NCBI GenBank assembly: GCA_030374805.1
Contig: JARGSG010000040.1
Location: 1-64,000, forward strand
Direction of reading: 5' to 3'
Length of the DNA stretch: 64,000 nt
Source of the DNA: Gracilaria gracilis
Lineage: Eukaryota > Rhodophyta > Florideophyceae > Gracilariales > Gracilariaceae
Under the pieces are notes generated by a model. The model worked only from the letters and a program-made list of their open reading frames with translations. It was not told the origin of the DNA and did no database searches. Shown here piece by piece: positions 22,837-33,964 of this stretch (position 1 is the stretch's first letter; every line of letters begins with the position of its first letter). A program made the translations under genes and the position numbers.

Positions 22837-24980
22837 TCAATTGAGCCACTTTCTCATGTCCCTCCACTGAAGGCATCCATTGTATAGAAGGTTACCAATA
22901 GGTTCTATGGCTACGCCGGGACGTACTGGCAATCGAAATACTTCCAACATGGGATGTGCCACCCAATAAGAAATAGCATTGGTATATGTCGATGCGACGA
23001 TCCTTCCGACGACAATATCACCTTGCATGGTATGAGGAGCATACAACCCAGTTCGGTTAACCTTTGAAACCACCGACACTATCGAAGGTCCGTCAAGGGT
23101 ACGAAGTGTATCACCAACTTTCACGTTTTGAGCGATAACTAGCCGGCCGTTTGCGTAAATGTAGTGCTCTGGGGAAAGCTCAATAGTATGGTTCTGTGCG
23201 GACTCTAAACGAACAAAGAGATGCGTCCCCACTGGTTGTTTGTGCGAAAACATATACACCGCGCTTGGACTCTGATTCACCAGACATGATGGCATGACCA
23301 GCCTGAAGCTCATGCATTTGGATTTTCTTCCCGTTAGATAAATGAACGGTGGCGGTTCTCGGGAAGCAACCGTCCATGTCGGGGAAGCCCGTAATTTCGG
23401 AGAGGTTTGTCAGGCTCGTCTCGAGATGCCTACTTGCTTCGGGGCTCGCCCTACCTTCTAGGGTTTCCATTTCCGGCGCAGCTGTGCTTTCAGAAGATTC
23501 TGATACGAGGCCAACGTTGAACTCGAAGCTTGGTAGTGGGGAAGGTAATGCTTCCACATAGTTCGGGCCTGGTCCATCCGTGAACGGTTCCGGGAGGTCT
23601 GTTGGGCTCGTCTCGGGATGCATGCTTGCTTCGGGGCTCGCCCTGCCTTCTAGGGTTTCCATTTCCGGCGTAGCTGTGCTATCAGAAGATTGCGATACGG
23701 GGCCAATGTTGAAATCGAAGCTCGATAGTGGGGAAGGTAATGCTTCCACATAGTTCGGGCCTGGTCCATCCGTGAACAGTTCCAAATCAATCGGATCGGG
23801 TTCGACAGTATTTAATGGACTGTAGCTTGACGGGTATGTCATGGGCGGCGACGGTAGAACTGATGGTTCGACTATGCTTTCTTGTGATTGTAAGCCTGGT
23901 GCCCTTTCATACAATTGCGTCGTGAGTTCTGAACTGTAGCCAGCAGTTTCGTGAACAACAGGTATGGAAGCAACGGCATCTTCAGCATTCCAAGCTAGTG
24001 AGAACCATGGAGTCGCTTCAGGAGAACCTTGGAAGTCCGTTCCCTGTGTCACTGGTGGACTCTCTTCTTCTAACACCTCGAAGGACGACAAGGGATAATT
24101 AGAGGGCGTAATCCTGCGGTCCAGAGCTGTTGTAGGGAGTACCTGAGGGCCGACCCCCAGGGAATGTGACAACGGGGCAATAGATGATAGTTCAGCAAAA
24201 GAAGTTCCTTCATCCTCTCCAGGACCGTCAACCTCTAGAGTTTGCGAAGGGGGACTGCTGAGTGGTATCAATTCCCCTTCTTCGGGAGAAGTCATGGGTT
24301 GTTCTGAGGGCTCCAAACAGGGCTCTTCTCGATCACGGCTTTCTGGGAATTCCTCAGGGTTCAAGATACCAGGAAACAAAACTCTGCTAACAACGTGAAT
24401 ATATCCGTTTAAGGTGCAGATATCCAACATTCCCTCTACAAGATCCGCATCTGGAAGCTTGGGGTTTTGGTCAATCAGTTGAAGTCCAGTGCTCTAGGGG
24501 CAGTCCTGAGTCCCAGGTGGCCAACATTGTTTTGTTTCGGATCTCGTTTGAGTTCATTCTGGGTGCAACGATATGGTAAAGGGGCATGTTGAAGATATAT
24601 TCGATGGGGTTTTCGTATCTTTTTGAAAGGTAGGAGACAAGGTATTGGTACCCTTCGTACTCTTCACTTCCTTCGTAACCCAAGTCCTGAGCGGTACGTA
24701 GAATAGCATCGTCGTTGGGAGCGAAGAAAGTTATGCCACCTGGAGTGCTGATATTCAGAATCCCTTCCCTATTGCCAGCAGCAAGAAGATTTGCTAGAAT
24801 GTTGAAATTGGATCCGTTCTTGTCGAAGCTGATTGTTGGAGATAGATTTTCGTTGACAATGAAGTCGAGGATTGTTTTATTGTGGCACTCATATTGAGGC
24901 GGTTGAGGAACACCTAGTACGCTTGCCAGAAAGAAAAGGTGGGATAAGAAACAGAGTATCGCAGATGTCCGAGAAAGCAT
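22837..24980 (-). CDS. Secreted fasciclin (FAS1) protein with C-terminal Hedgehog-type Hint domain
   Basis: Read from ATG 24980: a signal peptide (LCFLSHLFFLASVLGVPQ), a FAS1 adhesion domain (GGITFFAPNDDAI, YHIVAPRMNS, CTLNGYIHVVSRVLFP), a long Ser/Pro/Glu linker with two 64-residue repeats starting FTDGPGPNYVEALP, then a Hint domain. The Hint part begins DMDG then CFPRTATVHLSNGKK, with the Gly-Cys cleavage junction. It continues AVYMFSHKQPVG, TIELSPEHYIYANG (block B, Thr replaced by Ser, His kept) and GLYAPHTMQGDIVV, as in Hedgehog C-terminal domains. These cut themselves from the N-terminal part and may attach a lipid or nucleophile. Two single-base frame slips interrupt it, one inside the FAS1 domain near 24490 and one in the Hint domain near 23275. 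Flanking codons are intact, so these may be sequence errors or recent decay. Confidence 0.85.
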
Positions 24981-25800
24981 CGTGTTTTGTTGACCAAGAT
25001 AGAACTTGTATCAGCCTTGAACCGTAACGAGCCATAGTGCTCGCGCTCTTAACCAAGGTGCTGTGGTTCGAAATGAATGGACTTCAACTTCCACGCAGCA
25101 TAGTCACGTAAAAACGAGAAGCTGTTTGAAAATGAACGAGAATACACGATAAGCTTGGAAATATCATCCACAACCCAACGTGAGAGACAGAGAAGGTTCT
25201 TGATGACTAAAGCCGTTTTCTAACTGGGATAGTGCAGAGGACAAGAACTGTTCGTTTTTTGAATTCTCTCATGATCATTCATTCTGTTGGATTCAATACC
25301 AATCCTTTCATGTAGTACAACATCATGTTGATACTCTTCATTCCGAGTTTTAACGCTGATGTTCACCAAGCAACACGATGAAAAGCGATGTTTGATGCTC
25401 AACTCGAGTTGGACAACATGATATTTGCGAAACGGAAAGCTGCTGAATATGAAAAACAGCAGACAATACAACCTTTGCTCTCACTAATTCCCCCTCGGTC
25501 TGTACGATGAAAACGTATCTTCTTCCTGAATTCAATGTTAGTTTTACCGGGCTCTGAAGTGTTGGGGCAAACAAGATTGTGACTTTCTGCCCTGATGAAC
25601 CAATTTGCAGCTGTACAATCGTACGAAAGCAGGAGATACATTCTTTTTTTTTTCTCGCCGCTTAATTGTTGCGATGGCCGATGCTTGAGCGGCAGCTCCG
25701 CTCGACTCACTCCTTCGTGGAGCAAGCCATCTGCAAGCACAACGTCCACCACACCCAGTGTCTTCTTCCCATTCTCGCGCTGCTCGCGTTGTCCTACACA
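24981..25800. other. No gene recognised
   Basis: AT-rich, only short frames. It holds the upstream side of the FAS1-Hint gene and the truncated end of the hAT fragment. Confidence 0.5.
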
Positions 25801-26720
25801 TCATAGTGAGCAGGAGTAAACGACTTCTTGCAAACCCTTACTCAGCACATGAGCCCAGCAACTGCCATGGTACACGCTTTTCTTATCCAAATAGGAAGAG
25901 TGTACCAAACCAATGAGTTCCTGGGTGCAGGAGGCGAGATTTGCGCCACCATCAGTCACATACGCCAAAACGTTATCCTTAATTTGAAAGGTACGTAGAA
26001 TGTCATTCAATTCCACCGCTATATGTGATCCGGTTGTGGAATCCACTTGCATCAGCTTAAGAAACTTTGAGTGACGCTTCAGACCAATTTCGTGAGGTAC
26101 AAGCCAATGAGCGATTACCGAAAACGTATCGGCACAACCTCGTGACATCCATAGATCAAAATTAATAGTTATAAACTTTGCCCTTGTCAGATTGTTCATT
26201 ACAGTCTTCTTCACATCAGAAACAGGGCCATGAACCATATTATCGCTCAAATTCTTCCTGCTCGGAATCAAAATACATGAATCAATGTCATGTATTAGTT
26301 TTGAAAACCATTTGCATCCAACGACCGAGAAAGCTCGCAATGCTTTTGTGCAAAATAGAGCGATGTTCTTATTAAATCGTTGTTGTGTTATGGAAGAATG
26401 AATGGCTGTAACCGTTCTTGGCTATGGGTTTCAGAAGTGTTGTCCGCATGCCAGAGGCGTCCAGTTTACGATCCGATTTCGCCATTGATCTCAAGAAATT
26501 TAAGTAACGATCGTATCTTCCTCTGTGCTTGAGTTGAACGTGATTTATATGCGAAGAGGTACCATTTTTTCGTTTGTAGCTTATTTCTTTTGAGCAAAAA
26601 ACGCACTTTGCATTGAAGTCCTCGGCTTGATTATGATCATTTGAGTACTGAAAAAATGACCATATTGTAGAATTACGCTTACCACCAGACTTGGTTTGCC
26701 ACTTGTATCTGTTGGAATGG
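25801..26720 (-). mobile_element. hAT transposon fragment: BED finger and N-terminal transposase
   Basis: Near 26690-26440 the minus strand reads a BED-type zinc finger: STIWSFFQYS, then AKCVFCSKEI, with later His residues in GTSSHINHVQLKH. The transposase core follows (26340-25801) with ITINFDLWMSRGCADTFSVI, VLAYVTDGGANLASC and CWAHVLSKGLQEVV, the first half of the hAT RNase H-like domain with its first two Asp regions. A one-base slip near 26395 separates the two parts. The frame stops at 25801 and the C-terminal dimerisation domain is absent, so the element is truncated. No terminal repeats were found. Confidence 0.82.
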
Positions 26721-27367
26721 AGGTATTCATTTGGTGGTTCGTCAGAATCTTTAATGTGTTTGGTACTTGTATTCGAAGCTTTGTCGGTAACAGATGAGGT
26801 GGTGTTTTTTTTGGGATGTATTGGTTAGTTGAGAGGGATTGCTGGAGGATTGTGACAGGATAGTTTTGTTGATATCCATTGTGACATCGTATGGTGGTGG
26901 AGAAGGACGAAATGAATGTCGGTTGGAAGAAGGCACATAAGTGATGCCGCCGTCGTCTGAATAATACGTATTAAATTATATTTTGGTATCCGTGGTTAGA
27001 GTATCGGTAGTTTTCTTTGAATCTGGTTGCGGAATTTATTTTAATGTTGTACATTGCTGTGGCGACGGATGCTATCCGTTTCTTGGACCGAACCGTTGTC
27101 TCTTAGGCCCGTTCTACACTAGGACAACCCAGGACGCAGTTGAGACAGAGGAAGTCGTCCAAATGTAGCCAAGACATTTTTTTGCTGAGAGGACAATTTG
27201 GCGCTAATGTAGAAAGCAAAGACCCATACCCATCTCGTTTCGCGGGAAACCGAAACAGGGACTGTCTTGTTTGCCATTCACATGAAGCACATATTAGAGT
27301 GCGCAGTCTCGTGAAGACCATCCGAATCACAGGACTCATTCCGGCTCCAAACCAAACTAGCTTCCTA

Positions 27368-28084
27368 ATGAGTGACAACCCCTCTCCCAATCCGGCGACA
27401 AAGCCGACTATGAGACCCTCCTGTCCTGTACCCAAACCAGCATCTTCCGGCAATCTTCAAGTTCCGTCGGTCCCTGCAGCACCAACAACAGCACTGTCGG
27501 ACTCAGTAGCACACCATGCTGCATCTCAAGACCGTAAACTGTCCGACAATCTCCACTATGATGACGACACAGTAAATATACTGTTCAAAATGATGTCGAA
27601 GGCTGGTTACGGAAACCGCAAGCAACAAAAGAAAAGCCTCAAGGAGGTGTTTGCGGAGGCAACAAAACTAGCTGAACAGGAGCACGGAATAAAACGCACA
27701 GCAAAAGGTTGGCAGAAAAAGTTTACCAGAATCAAGCAGGACTACTCAGCATACATTGCAAAGATTAACCAATCCGGTAGGGACGCCGATGACCCTGATC
27801 TGTTTAATACGCCGGAGTACTTTGAGTTGATGCATGAAATTGAGAAAGGGAAAGCCCGTCATGACCCACCAGCAGCCTGCTCTACAGATGCCGTCAGCAA
27901 AATGACTGAGTCTCCCCTATCCAGCTCAAGGAAAAAAAGGAAACTGTCGAACAGCGCGTTGTTGGAGTCATACATTGAGGCGCAAGAAAAGCGTCATCAG
28001 CGCTTAGTAGATGAACTGCAGCGCAGTAATGAAGAACGCGCAAAAGTTCGCTCTGTTCTGGAGCAGTTGGTTGATAAGTTTTAA
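27368..28084 (+). CDS. Myb/SANT-like partner protein of the second Harbinger element
   Basis: ATG at 27368 gives 238 residues; the frame is open upstream without an ATG. After a Pro-rich N-terminus comes a trihelix-type region (DTVNILFKMMSKAGYGN, KRTAKGWQKKFTRIKQDY) of the kind that binds Harbinger ends. Then a basic SSRKKRKLSNS patch, a likely nuclear signal, and a C-terminal helix ending LEQLVDKF that could dimerise. The frame is intact. Its stop codon overlaps that of the opposing transposase gene. Confidence 0.78.
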   Translation: MSDNPSPNPATKPTMRPSCPVPKPASSGNLQVPSVPAAPTTALSDSVAHHAASQDRKLSDNLHYDDDTVNILFKMMSKAGYGNRKQQKKSLKEVFAEATKLAEQEHGIKRTAKGWQKKFTRIKQDYSAYIAKINQSGRDADDPDLFNTPEYFELMHEIEKGKARHDPPAACSTDAVSKMTESPLSSSRKKRKLSNSALLESYIEAQEKRHQRLVDELQRSNEERAKVRSVLEQLVDKF

Positions 28085-29387
28085 ATTCCACTTCCCAGAT
28101 TATGAATCGCATAATATATGAGCGCATCCCTCTGTTTCTTCCCAGCGACTGTCTCTGCTGTTATAATCTCTGATGCATCCACCTCTTCATCCTGTGGTAA
28201 AACGAAATCTTCATATTCGCCATCTTCGATTGAAAAATTGTGCAGTATAAGACAAGCGATGCACAGCTTAGTGATATCGTCCTCATGTTGCAGTCTTATG
28301 CAGTTCTTCAGACACAGAAAATGATGCTTTAGCATACCGAAAGCGCACTCGACGGGCTTTCTTGTCTGACTCGCGATTCCGTCCCAGTAGGTCAGCACGG
28401 GATTGATCTTCTGCTCACGGACACTCGTAGTTTTCATCATGTTCTTGGACAACGTAAATGCGCAATCGCCCATTAAGTACGGACGTATTGAGATATCTGA
28501 AATGCGTAGATCCAGTATATCGTGCCCCAACCACGTCCCGTTATCAATGTTTCTCCTCAGACTACATCGATCAAATATGGTAGAGTCCCCCAGTACACCT
28601 GGCCTCCCTACATCGGCATAGATGAAGCGTCTGTTGGCTGTAACGACAGCAAAGATCACAACGCTGGGATACCCTTTGTAACACCTGTACTCGTAAAACT
28701 GCTCATTCGGACATGACAACCATTTGATATGAGTTCCATCCACCGCTCCTACGCAGTATGGAAGCGCAGGGATATCCTCGAAACCTTTCATTGCTGCGGC
28801 GATTTGCTGTTCTTCTGTAGGAAAGGAAATTTCTTCATGGTACTTCAGAGCGACAACGTGCGCTACCTCTGCGACGATACTACTGACAGAGCTTGTGCCA
28901 ATTCCTAGCTGGCATGCTGTTCTTTCACACGTAGACCCCCCAGCATAAAGTAGAAACGCTGCCAAATTAATCTCAGACGGTAATGCCCGCCGAAATCTCG
29001 TGTGTTGGCGCTCAACTTCAGGCCGTATTTCGTTGCAATGCGGAAAAAGAGGGCATAGGGAATGCGAAACATTCTGGTCCAAGAAGCGGACATTAGAAAC
29101 TCTGTGTTGAGCGCATATTCAAAGAACCAGTTGGGATTGTTTCGAGATCGGTACCAAGAACGCCCAATAACGTCATCTCTGTCGTCGTGATCAGAAAGAA
29201 GCAGTACAATGTCGTCATGTGCTGTAATACGTGCTGTGGTTCGTATGATGTCGCTATCGCCGTCATCGACGGCCACAAGGCTCGATATGGCCGCCACAAG
29301 TTTGCGTTGTTGAGTGCTACTAGGCATCATGGAAAGTGACGGTGTCGGACTGTCGATGGGTTGTACCCGCTGCGAGAGCGACCCCAT
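28081..29387 (-). CDS. Harbinger DDE transposase of the second element
   Basis: The catalytic core is complete: CVGAVDGTHIKW (Asp 1), LMGDCAFTL (Asp 2) and RKPVECAFGMLKHHF (Glu), plus the C-terminal LHNFSIEDGEYED. The N-terminal helix-turn-helix (GSTCERTACQLGIGTSSVS) is also present. The ATG at 29387 opens a first frame (29387-28960 or so) that runs through WTRMFRIPYALFFRIATKYG. The conserved frame after about 29010 is shifted by one base, around QHTRFRRALPSE. This is a single-base slip rather than a normal intron. Apart from that the gene looks competent. Confidence 0.88.
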
Positions 29388-29512
29388 GATCAAACTGTTT
29401 TGGACACTCTTGAGACAGAGAGAGAAATCTCCTTGAAAAAGGGAAATCTACGATATTGTGGGAATTTTGGACGGGATGCGACGTGTCCTGTCTTAGTGTA
29501 AAACGGGCCTTA

Positions 29513-30904
29513 TGGGTACACCACCATGGTGCCGGGTACAAATTCTGATAAGTTTCATGGATAACAAAAAGTGTTACGAACTACAGTAAGTACGGTTTTG
29601 TACCCGTTATCCACGGGTAACAGATTTGGGCACTTCCGCGCAACTTTGGTAGAGACCACACACTCTGCACTCAGCACAGCTGTGCCACGTGGAGCAGTGG
29701 CACACGGAACCCCACTTTCTGCTTTTCCAACGTGCACGTGTTCTTTCTTGTTTCTTCTGCGAGCATCGCCGCTCCGCACTCGCTGCGCCAACGCCTTGCC
29801 CTACGTATCATACCGTCCAGACTAGCCGTGCACGTCAGCGCGAGCCTTCGTTACTCCATGCCGCGCCGCACCGCGCCGCCCCCCGCGCCGCGCGGTACCG
29901 ACGGTACCAATTCGCACGAGATGTGTCAAAGAAAGAATTAAAAAAAAAGAAACGCACGCAGCGGCTCGCGGATCATGCTCATCAGTACGATGCGGGTCAC
30001 AGTGTCTGTGTGACTCACACACCAGGCAAATGTGGTCACTTACCATAGCGCGCGCTCGCGCGGCCCGGCGCTTGCGTGGGCGCCCGTACCAGGAGCGCTC
30101 CGCACAGCGCGCCACACGCTGCCCTTCATGGAATTAAAAAATATTATTTGCATGTTATTGCCGTATACGAATGGTTTTCAAACGTACGCTTCGCAACTGT
30201 TCAACTGTCAGTTGCATTGCAGCCGCAAAGCGCCCGCTGCGGCACGCGTGCGCACTGCCTTCGATTTGGGGTCGTTGCGGGCGGACACGCAACGCGGTGG
30301 TGAACGGAGCTTTGCAGAGCAATGAGTTGCTCGCGGCTTTCGTCGGGGTTGACAAGAAGATCAGATCTTGTCCAAGAAGATTTCTGCTCGGTTCTGCTTA
30401 CATGCCCTTGTACAGCTATACAGCGCTGGTCGGATGAACAGTCCGATTTTCCATTTAACACCCGGTTCGCCAGTCAATGTAGGTTTTTTCTGAGGAAAGT
30501 TGACAATGAATAATTTCCTACTACTGGATAACGCCAATGAAACGCGTATCAAGAGACAGCCCTGACTCTGAAGATGACAAGAATGTAACCCTTATGCAAG
30601 ATTGCTACATTCTCGAAGTGTTAGGACGCGTTGTAAGAATGTAAGGAGCGACTTCTGAGGGTAAGACACCAATACTAGACGTCGATAGATATATTCGAAA
30701 AATACTGGTTTCAAACTTGCATACAATTTCTATTTATACGTTCTACAACTGACATTCAATTTTGAAATCCTTCTGCCTCGTACCGTTCCGGTATATCCTC
30801 TGTACATGATCTGAAGTACTTCCCAACAAAAACCCACCACTACCCTCTTCAATCTTGCAATCAAACGTGTCTTAGTAAACCAATAGTTCGCATTACCCTC
30901 AATA
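29513..30904. other. No gene recognised; GC-rich patch 29.8-30.1 kb
   Basis: Short frames only. A CG-rich stretch (29850-30120) interrupts otherwise mixed sequence. CAGAAC/GTACCC-type short repeats occur near 29515-29625. Confidence 0.45.
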
Positions 30905-33900
30905 ATGATGAGGTCTCAACGAAGCATCAAACGTGTCCGATACAACGAAATGAACGAAATTCATGATGGACCTGTATCTGAGCCTTCACTGAAAAACGTT
31001 CTCACCTCCCTTGGACTCCAAGCTTTGGCACACAATTTACCCGCATCACGGCATCTCGTCTCAGTCAGAGAAGCTTCACTATCGGACCTAAAAAGATGTG
31101 ACAATGTTCTACGTCAAATATTAGACAAGCTTTCCACACTTTTGTATCCTGCCGATCCACAAACTTACATCCAAACGAGATTTGGCTTTTTCGATGGCAC
31201 TAGCCTTCCCTGCATTACGAAAGATATTGCACCGGCCTTGAAAGCCACGAAGCGAGATTCGGTTGAAAGACGTGTCCTCAGAGCTGTCTTGTGCTCATCA
31301 ATGAAGCGCAACTCACTCAACGAGTTTTTGGAAGAGGCGAGTTTGCACAATTCTGATGGCCACGTTATTGATGCTGGAGACAGTTGCATCGTAATCTCAG
31401 AAAGAATATACGTAGTCGCGAGATTGGATTGGGATTCCCTTTTGATAAATGGAAAACTGAGTATTCGCAAAAGACATGTTTCGCGCTGCGATCAGAATCA
31501 GGTGGAATTCATGGTAAGGTTTATATTTCTAAGGCCAAATATTCAACTGCTATCTTGGGGAACTAAACGTATTACTATCAATGAAAAAGATTACATTTTA
31601 CCAGCTGTCACTAGGAAGAAGAAGCGAGTTGTACTGTACAAAGAATATCTGAACACCTGTGATCAACATCAAGAACAAGCGCTTGGAAGGACTACGTTCT
31701 TCAAAACATGTTCATGTTTGACAGCTCGTGACAGTAAGAGGAAGTCCGCAATTGATTATGTGGTTGGGTCATATGTCAATGACAGCATTCTGGATTTGTG
31801 TAGAATGGTAAAGATCTTTGTTCCTCTAGATGAGAGGATTGCTGTCAACAATCAGATCGAGTGCGTGGAATATTTTATGAAGACTATTTTTCTCGACTCA
31901 CACGTAGATCGAGACTTGTGCGGGATGCATGACAACGAATTTGCCCTGAGGGCGAAAAACAATTCTGACTCACACGAGGAAGAGATCCGGGACATTGAGT
32001 GCCATGCCTGCTTGGCACCTTTTGGCGTGCTCAACAAATTGAAGGCGTTTATTCCTTCACTACGTGGTGATGCTGTCTCAATGCTTGACAATATTGGGAA
32101 TAAGTTTCTGTTGTACTTTGCTCACTTGCACAGAGTGAGAGCACAGCAGAAGGCACTAGAAAAGGTGTTTGAGGACATTCTGCAGCAAAAACAACATAAT
32201 CGCGTCGTTATACTTGCCGACTACAAGATGAAATTTGAACCGATCCGCTATCGCGAAAAAACGGCAGACTTCTTCGGTAAGAAAGGTATCAGTTGGCATG
32301 GTGCCGTCGTGTTTCACTTACCAGCAGTTTACAACTCCACAGATCAATATTGTGGCCCTGACCATCTCTCGCTTTTGTTCTATGACCATATTGTTCAGAG
32401 TGACACGCAACAGGACCTCATAGCAGTCAGTTCTCTTTTGGAAGCTTGCATGATGCGGTTAAGGATTGACTTACCAATGGTAACTGAGGCCATTATTCTC
32501 ACAGATAACGCTGGGTGCTATCAAAATACTACGTTACCGCTTGTACTCCCATTTATAGCTAAACGAAATGGCGTTGCCTTACTCCGGTTCATGCATACTG
32601 AGACTCAGGATGGGAAATCTCTTGTTGATGCTCACTTTGCTATTGCAATGAGACACGTTTGCAAAATTGTGTCACAGGGAATGGATGTTACTACGCCATC
32701 ATCACTCGCCACAGCGCTAAGATCTGGTGGGGGATTGAAGAACTCTGCGGCAGAGTTGGTTCGAATTGACAGGACACATGCCAATCTGAAGGCATGGAAT
32801 AATCTTAGAGGAACGGCTGCTAATGGACTGCCGTGGATAGGGAGAAACAATGAGTATCGTTATGACGGGTGGTCCCCTGATGGATCAAAAGTAAGTGTGA
32901 CTTGTTATAAATATTCTGATCATGGAGAGGGGAGAAGATGTCAATTCAGTCGTTCTGGAGCGCGCAAACCAATTGAGATGCACTTAGTGAAGTCATGGGC
33001 ATCTGTTCTTAGTGGGCGCGAAGATGATATTCAGCCACATATTCATGACAATGTAGAACGTATTGGGGTTGAGACAGGAGTTCGAGTTCTCTCACAAGCA
33101 ATGATCCAGAGCATACTCTCCAGACGTATAGTGCGAAGCGGCCACTCAAGGTCACGATTTTTTACTGCTGCTGAGGAGATTACGGTGGAAGGAGAAACTG
33201 AGAATGGCAGCCAGGGAGGTTCGGGCTCAGAAAGTGAAGAAGAGACAGGAATAACTTGCGAGAAATGTCAAAAACGCTTTACTTCGGAAGGTCGTTTACT
33301 GCAGCACATGACTATTTGCGATTCTCATGGCGGGAACGAAGAATGCAGAACAGTACTTGGGCGTGCTGTAGCGCTGGCTAACCACTTGATTCAGACGAAG
33401 GAGATATCAGTAATGTCCATGAAAGACGAACAGATCTTGAATGATGTCAATGTTTCTGACTTGACCATAGAAAAATTGAAACCAGGATGGAGCCGTCGTG
33501 AGGTCAAAGCAAGAAAAGTGCCAACGTACATCGAAAAGCACGAAATCACTCTTCAGCACTTGTTTCAAAGAGGGGCTGCTGACAAGTCAATGAAAATGGG
33601 TCCGTCCTCAATGCGGGAACATTTGCTCGAACTGCACGGCGATCGATTTGACATTCCAACCGAAAGTGATATACAGAAGTATATTCAAGTACTATTCTCA
33701 CGGCAGAAGAACGGGTCAGCTGCTGTCAGAGCTTGCAGAATGCCTGAAGTGTATCGAGAGTTTGTGGAAGATATTGTGGTCGAAAACAACTATGCCATTG
33801 CACCTTCCTTAGTAGTGAAGCTTTTGAAAACGCAGTTCAATTCTGAGAATGGATTACCTCAAGACTTTCCAGCCACCTCTCAAATCAAGAACAGAGTTTC

Positions 33901-33964
33901 TTCTCTGAAGACTTCTCATAAGCGAGAAACTAGATTACCCGATGATACAAATGAACATTGCTAG
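30905..33964 (+). CDS. 1019-residue transposase-like protein with zinc finger, family unassigned
   Basis: An uninterrupted 3.06-kb frame starting ATGATG. The middle has the three-block layout of RNase H-fold transposases: ILADYKMKFEPIRYREKT (Asp439) followed by FFGKKGISWHG, then AIILTDNAGCYQN (Asp534), then MHTETQDGKSLVDAHF (Glu566, Asp569). Upstream, ALGRTTFFKTCSCLTARDS resembles the helical region that precedes such cores. A zinc finger, CEKCQKRFTSEGRLLQHMTIC (Cys785, Cys788, His801, Cys805), follows an acidic linker. The C-terminus is helical. I cannot place it in a named superfamily and found no terminal repeats. The intact long frame suggests a recently active element or a domesticated gene. 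Confidence 0.7.
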   Translation: MMRSQRSIKRVRYNEMNEIHDGPVSEPSLKNVLTSLGLQALAHNLPASRHLVSVREASLSDLKRCDNVLRQILDKLSTLLYPADPQTYIQTRFGFFDGTSLPCITKDIAPALKATKRDSVERRVLRAVLCSSMKRNSLNEFLEEASLHNSDGHVIDAGDSCIVISERIYVVARLDWDSLLINGKLSIRKRHVSRCDQNQVEFMVRFIFLRPNIQLLSWGTKRITINEKDYILPAVTRKKKRVVLYKEYLNTCDQHQEQALGRTTFFKTCSCLTARDSKRKSAIDYVVGSYVNDSILDLCRMVKIFVPLDERIAVNNQIECVEYFMKTIFLDSHVDRDLCGMHDNEFALRAKNNSDSHEEEIRDIECHACLAPFGVLNKLKAFIPSLRGDAVSMLDNIGNKFLLYFAHLHRVRAQQKALEKVFEDILQQKQHNRVVILADYKMKFEPIRYREKTADFFGKKGISWHGAVVFHLPAVYNSTDQYCGPDHLSLLFYDHIVQSDTQQDLIAVSSLLEACMMRLRIDLPMVTEAIILTDNAGCYQNTTLPLVLPFIAKRNGVALLRFMHTETQDGKSLVDAHFAIAMRHVCKIVSQGMDVTTPSSLATALRSGGGLKNSAAELVRIDRTHANLKAWNNLRGTAANGLPWIGRNNEYRYDGWSPDGSKVSVTCYKYSDHGEGRRCQFSRSGARKPIEMHLVKSWASVLSGREDDIQPHIHDNVERIGVETGVRVLSQAMIQSILSRRIVRSGHSRSRFFTAAEEITVEGETENGSQGGSGSESEEETGITCEKCQKRFTSEGRLLQHMTICDSHGGNEECRTVLGRAVALANHLIQTKEISVMSMKDEQILNDVNVSDLTIEKLKPGWSRREVKARKVPTYIEKHEITLQHLFQRGAADKSMKMGPSSMREHLLELHGDRFDIPTESDIQKYIQVLFSRQKNGSAAVRACRMPEVYREFVEDIVVENNYAIAPSLVVKLLKTQFNSENGLPQDFPATSQIKNRVSSLKTSHKRETRLPDDTNEHC

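Larger units (their letters stand above)
27106..29509. mobile_element. Second PIF/Harbinger transposon, two convergent genes
   Basis: Terminal inverted repeats start GGCCCGTTCTACACTAGGACA at the left and, as reverse complement, GGCCCGTTTTACACTAAGACA at the right, with two mismatches in 21. TTA duplications flank it at 27103-27105 and 29510-29512. It carries a Myb/SANT gene on plus and a DDE transposase on minus whose stop codons overlap on the same TTAA (28081-28084). The arrangement mirrors the element at 10.0-13.6 kb, but sequence and ends differ, so it is a separate family. Confidence 0.93.

Noticed and set aside
25029-25075. tRNA-like string with TGGTTCGAAAT and CTCTTAACC
   Set aside because: No acceptor stem or cloverleaf can be closed on either strand.
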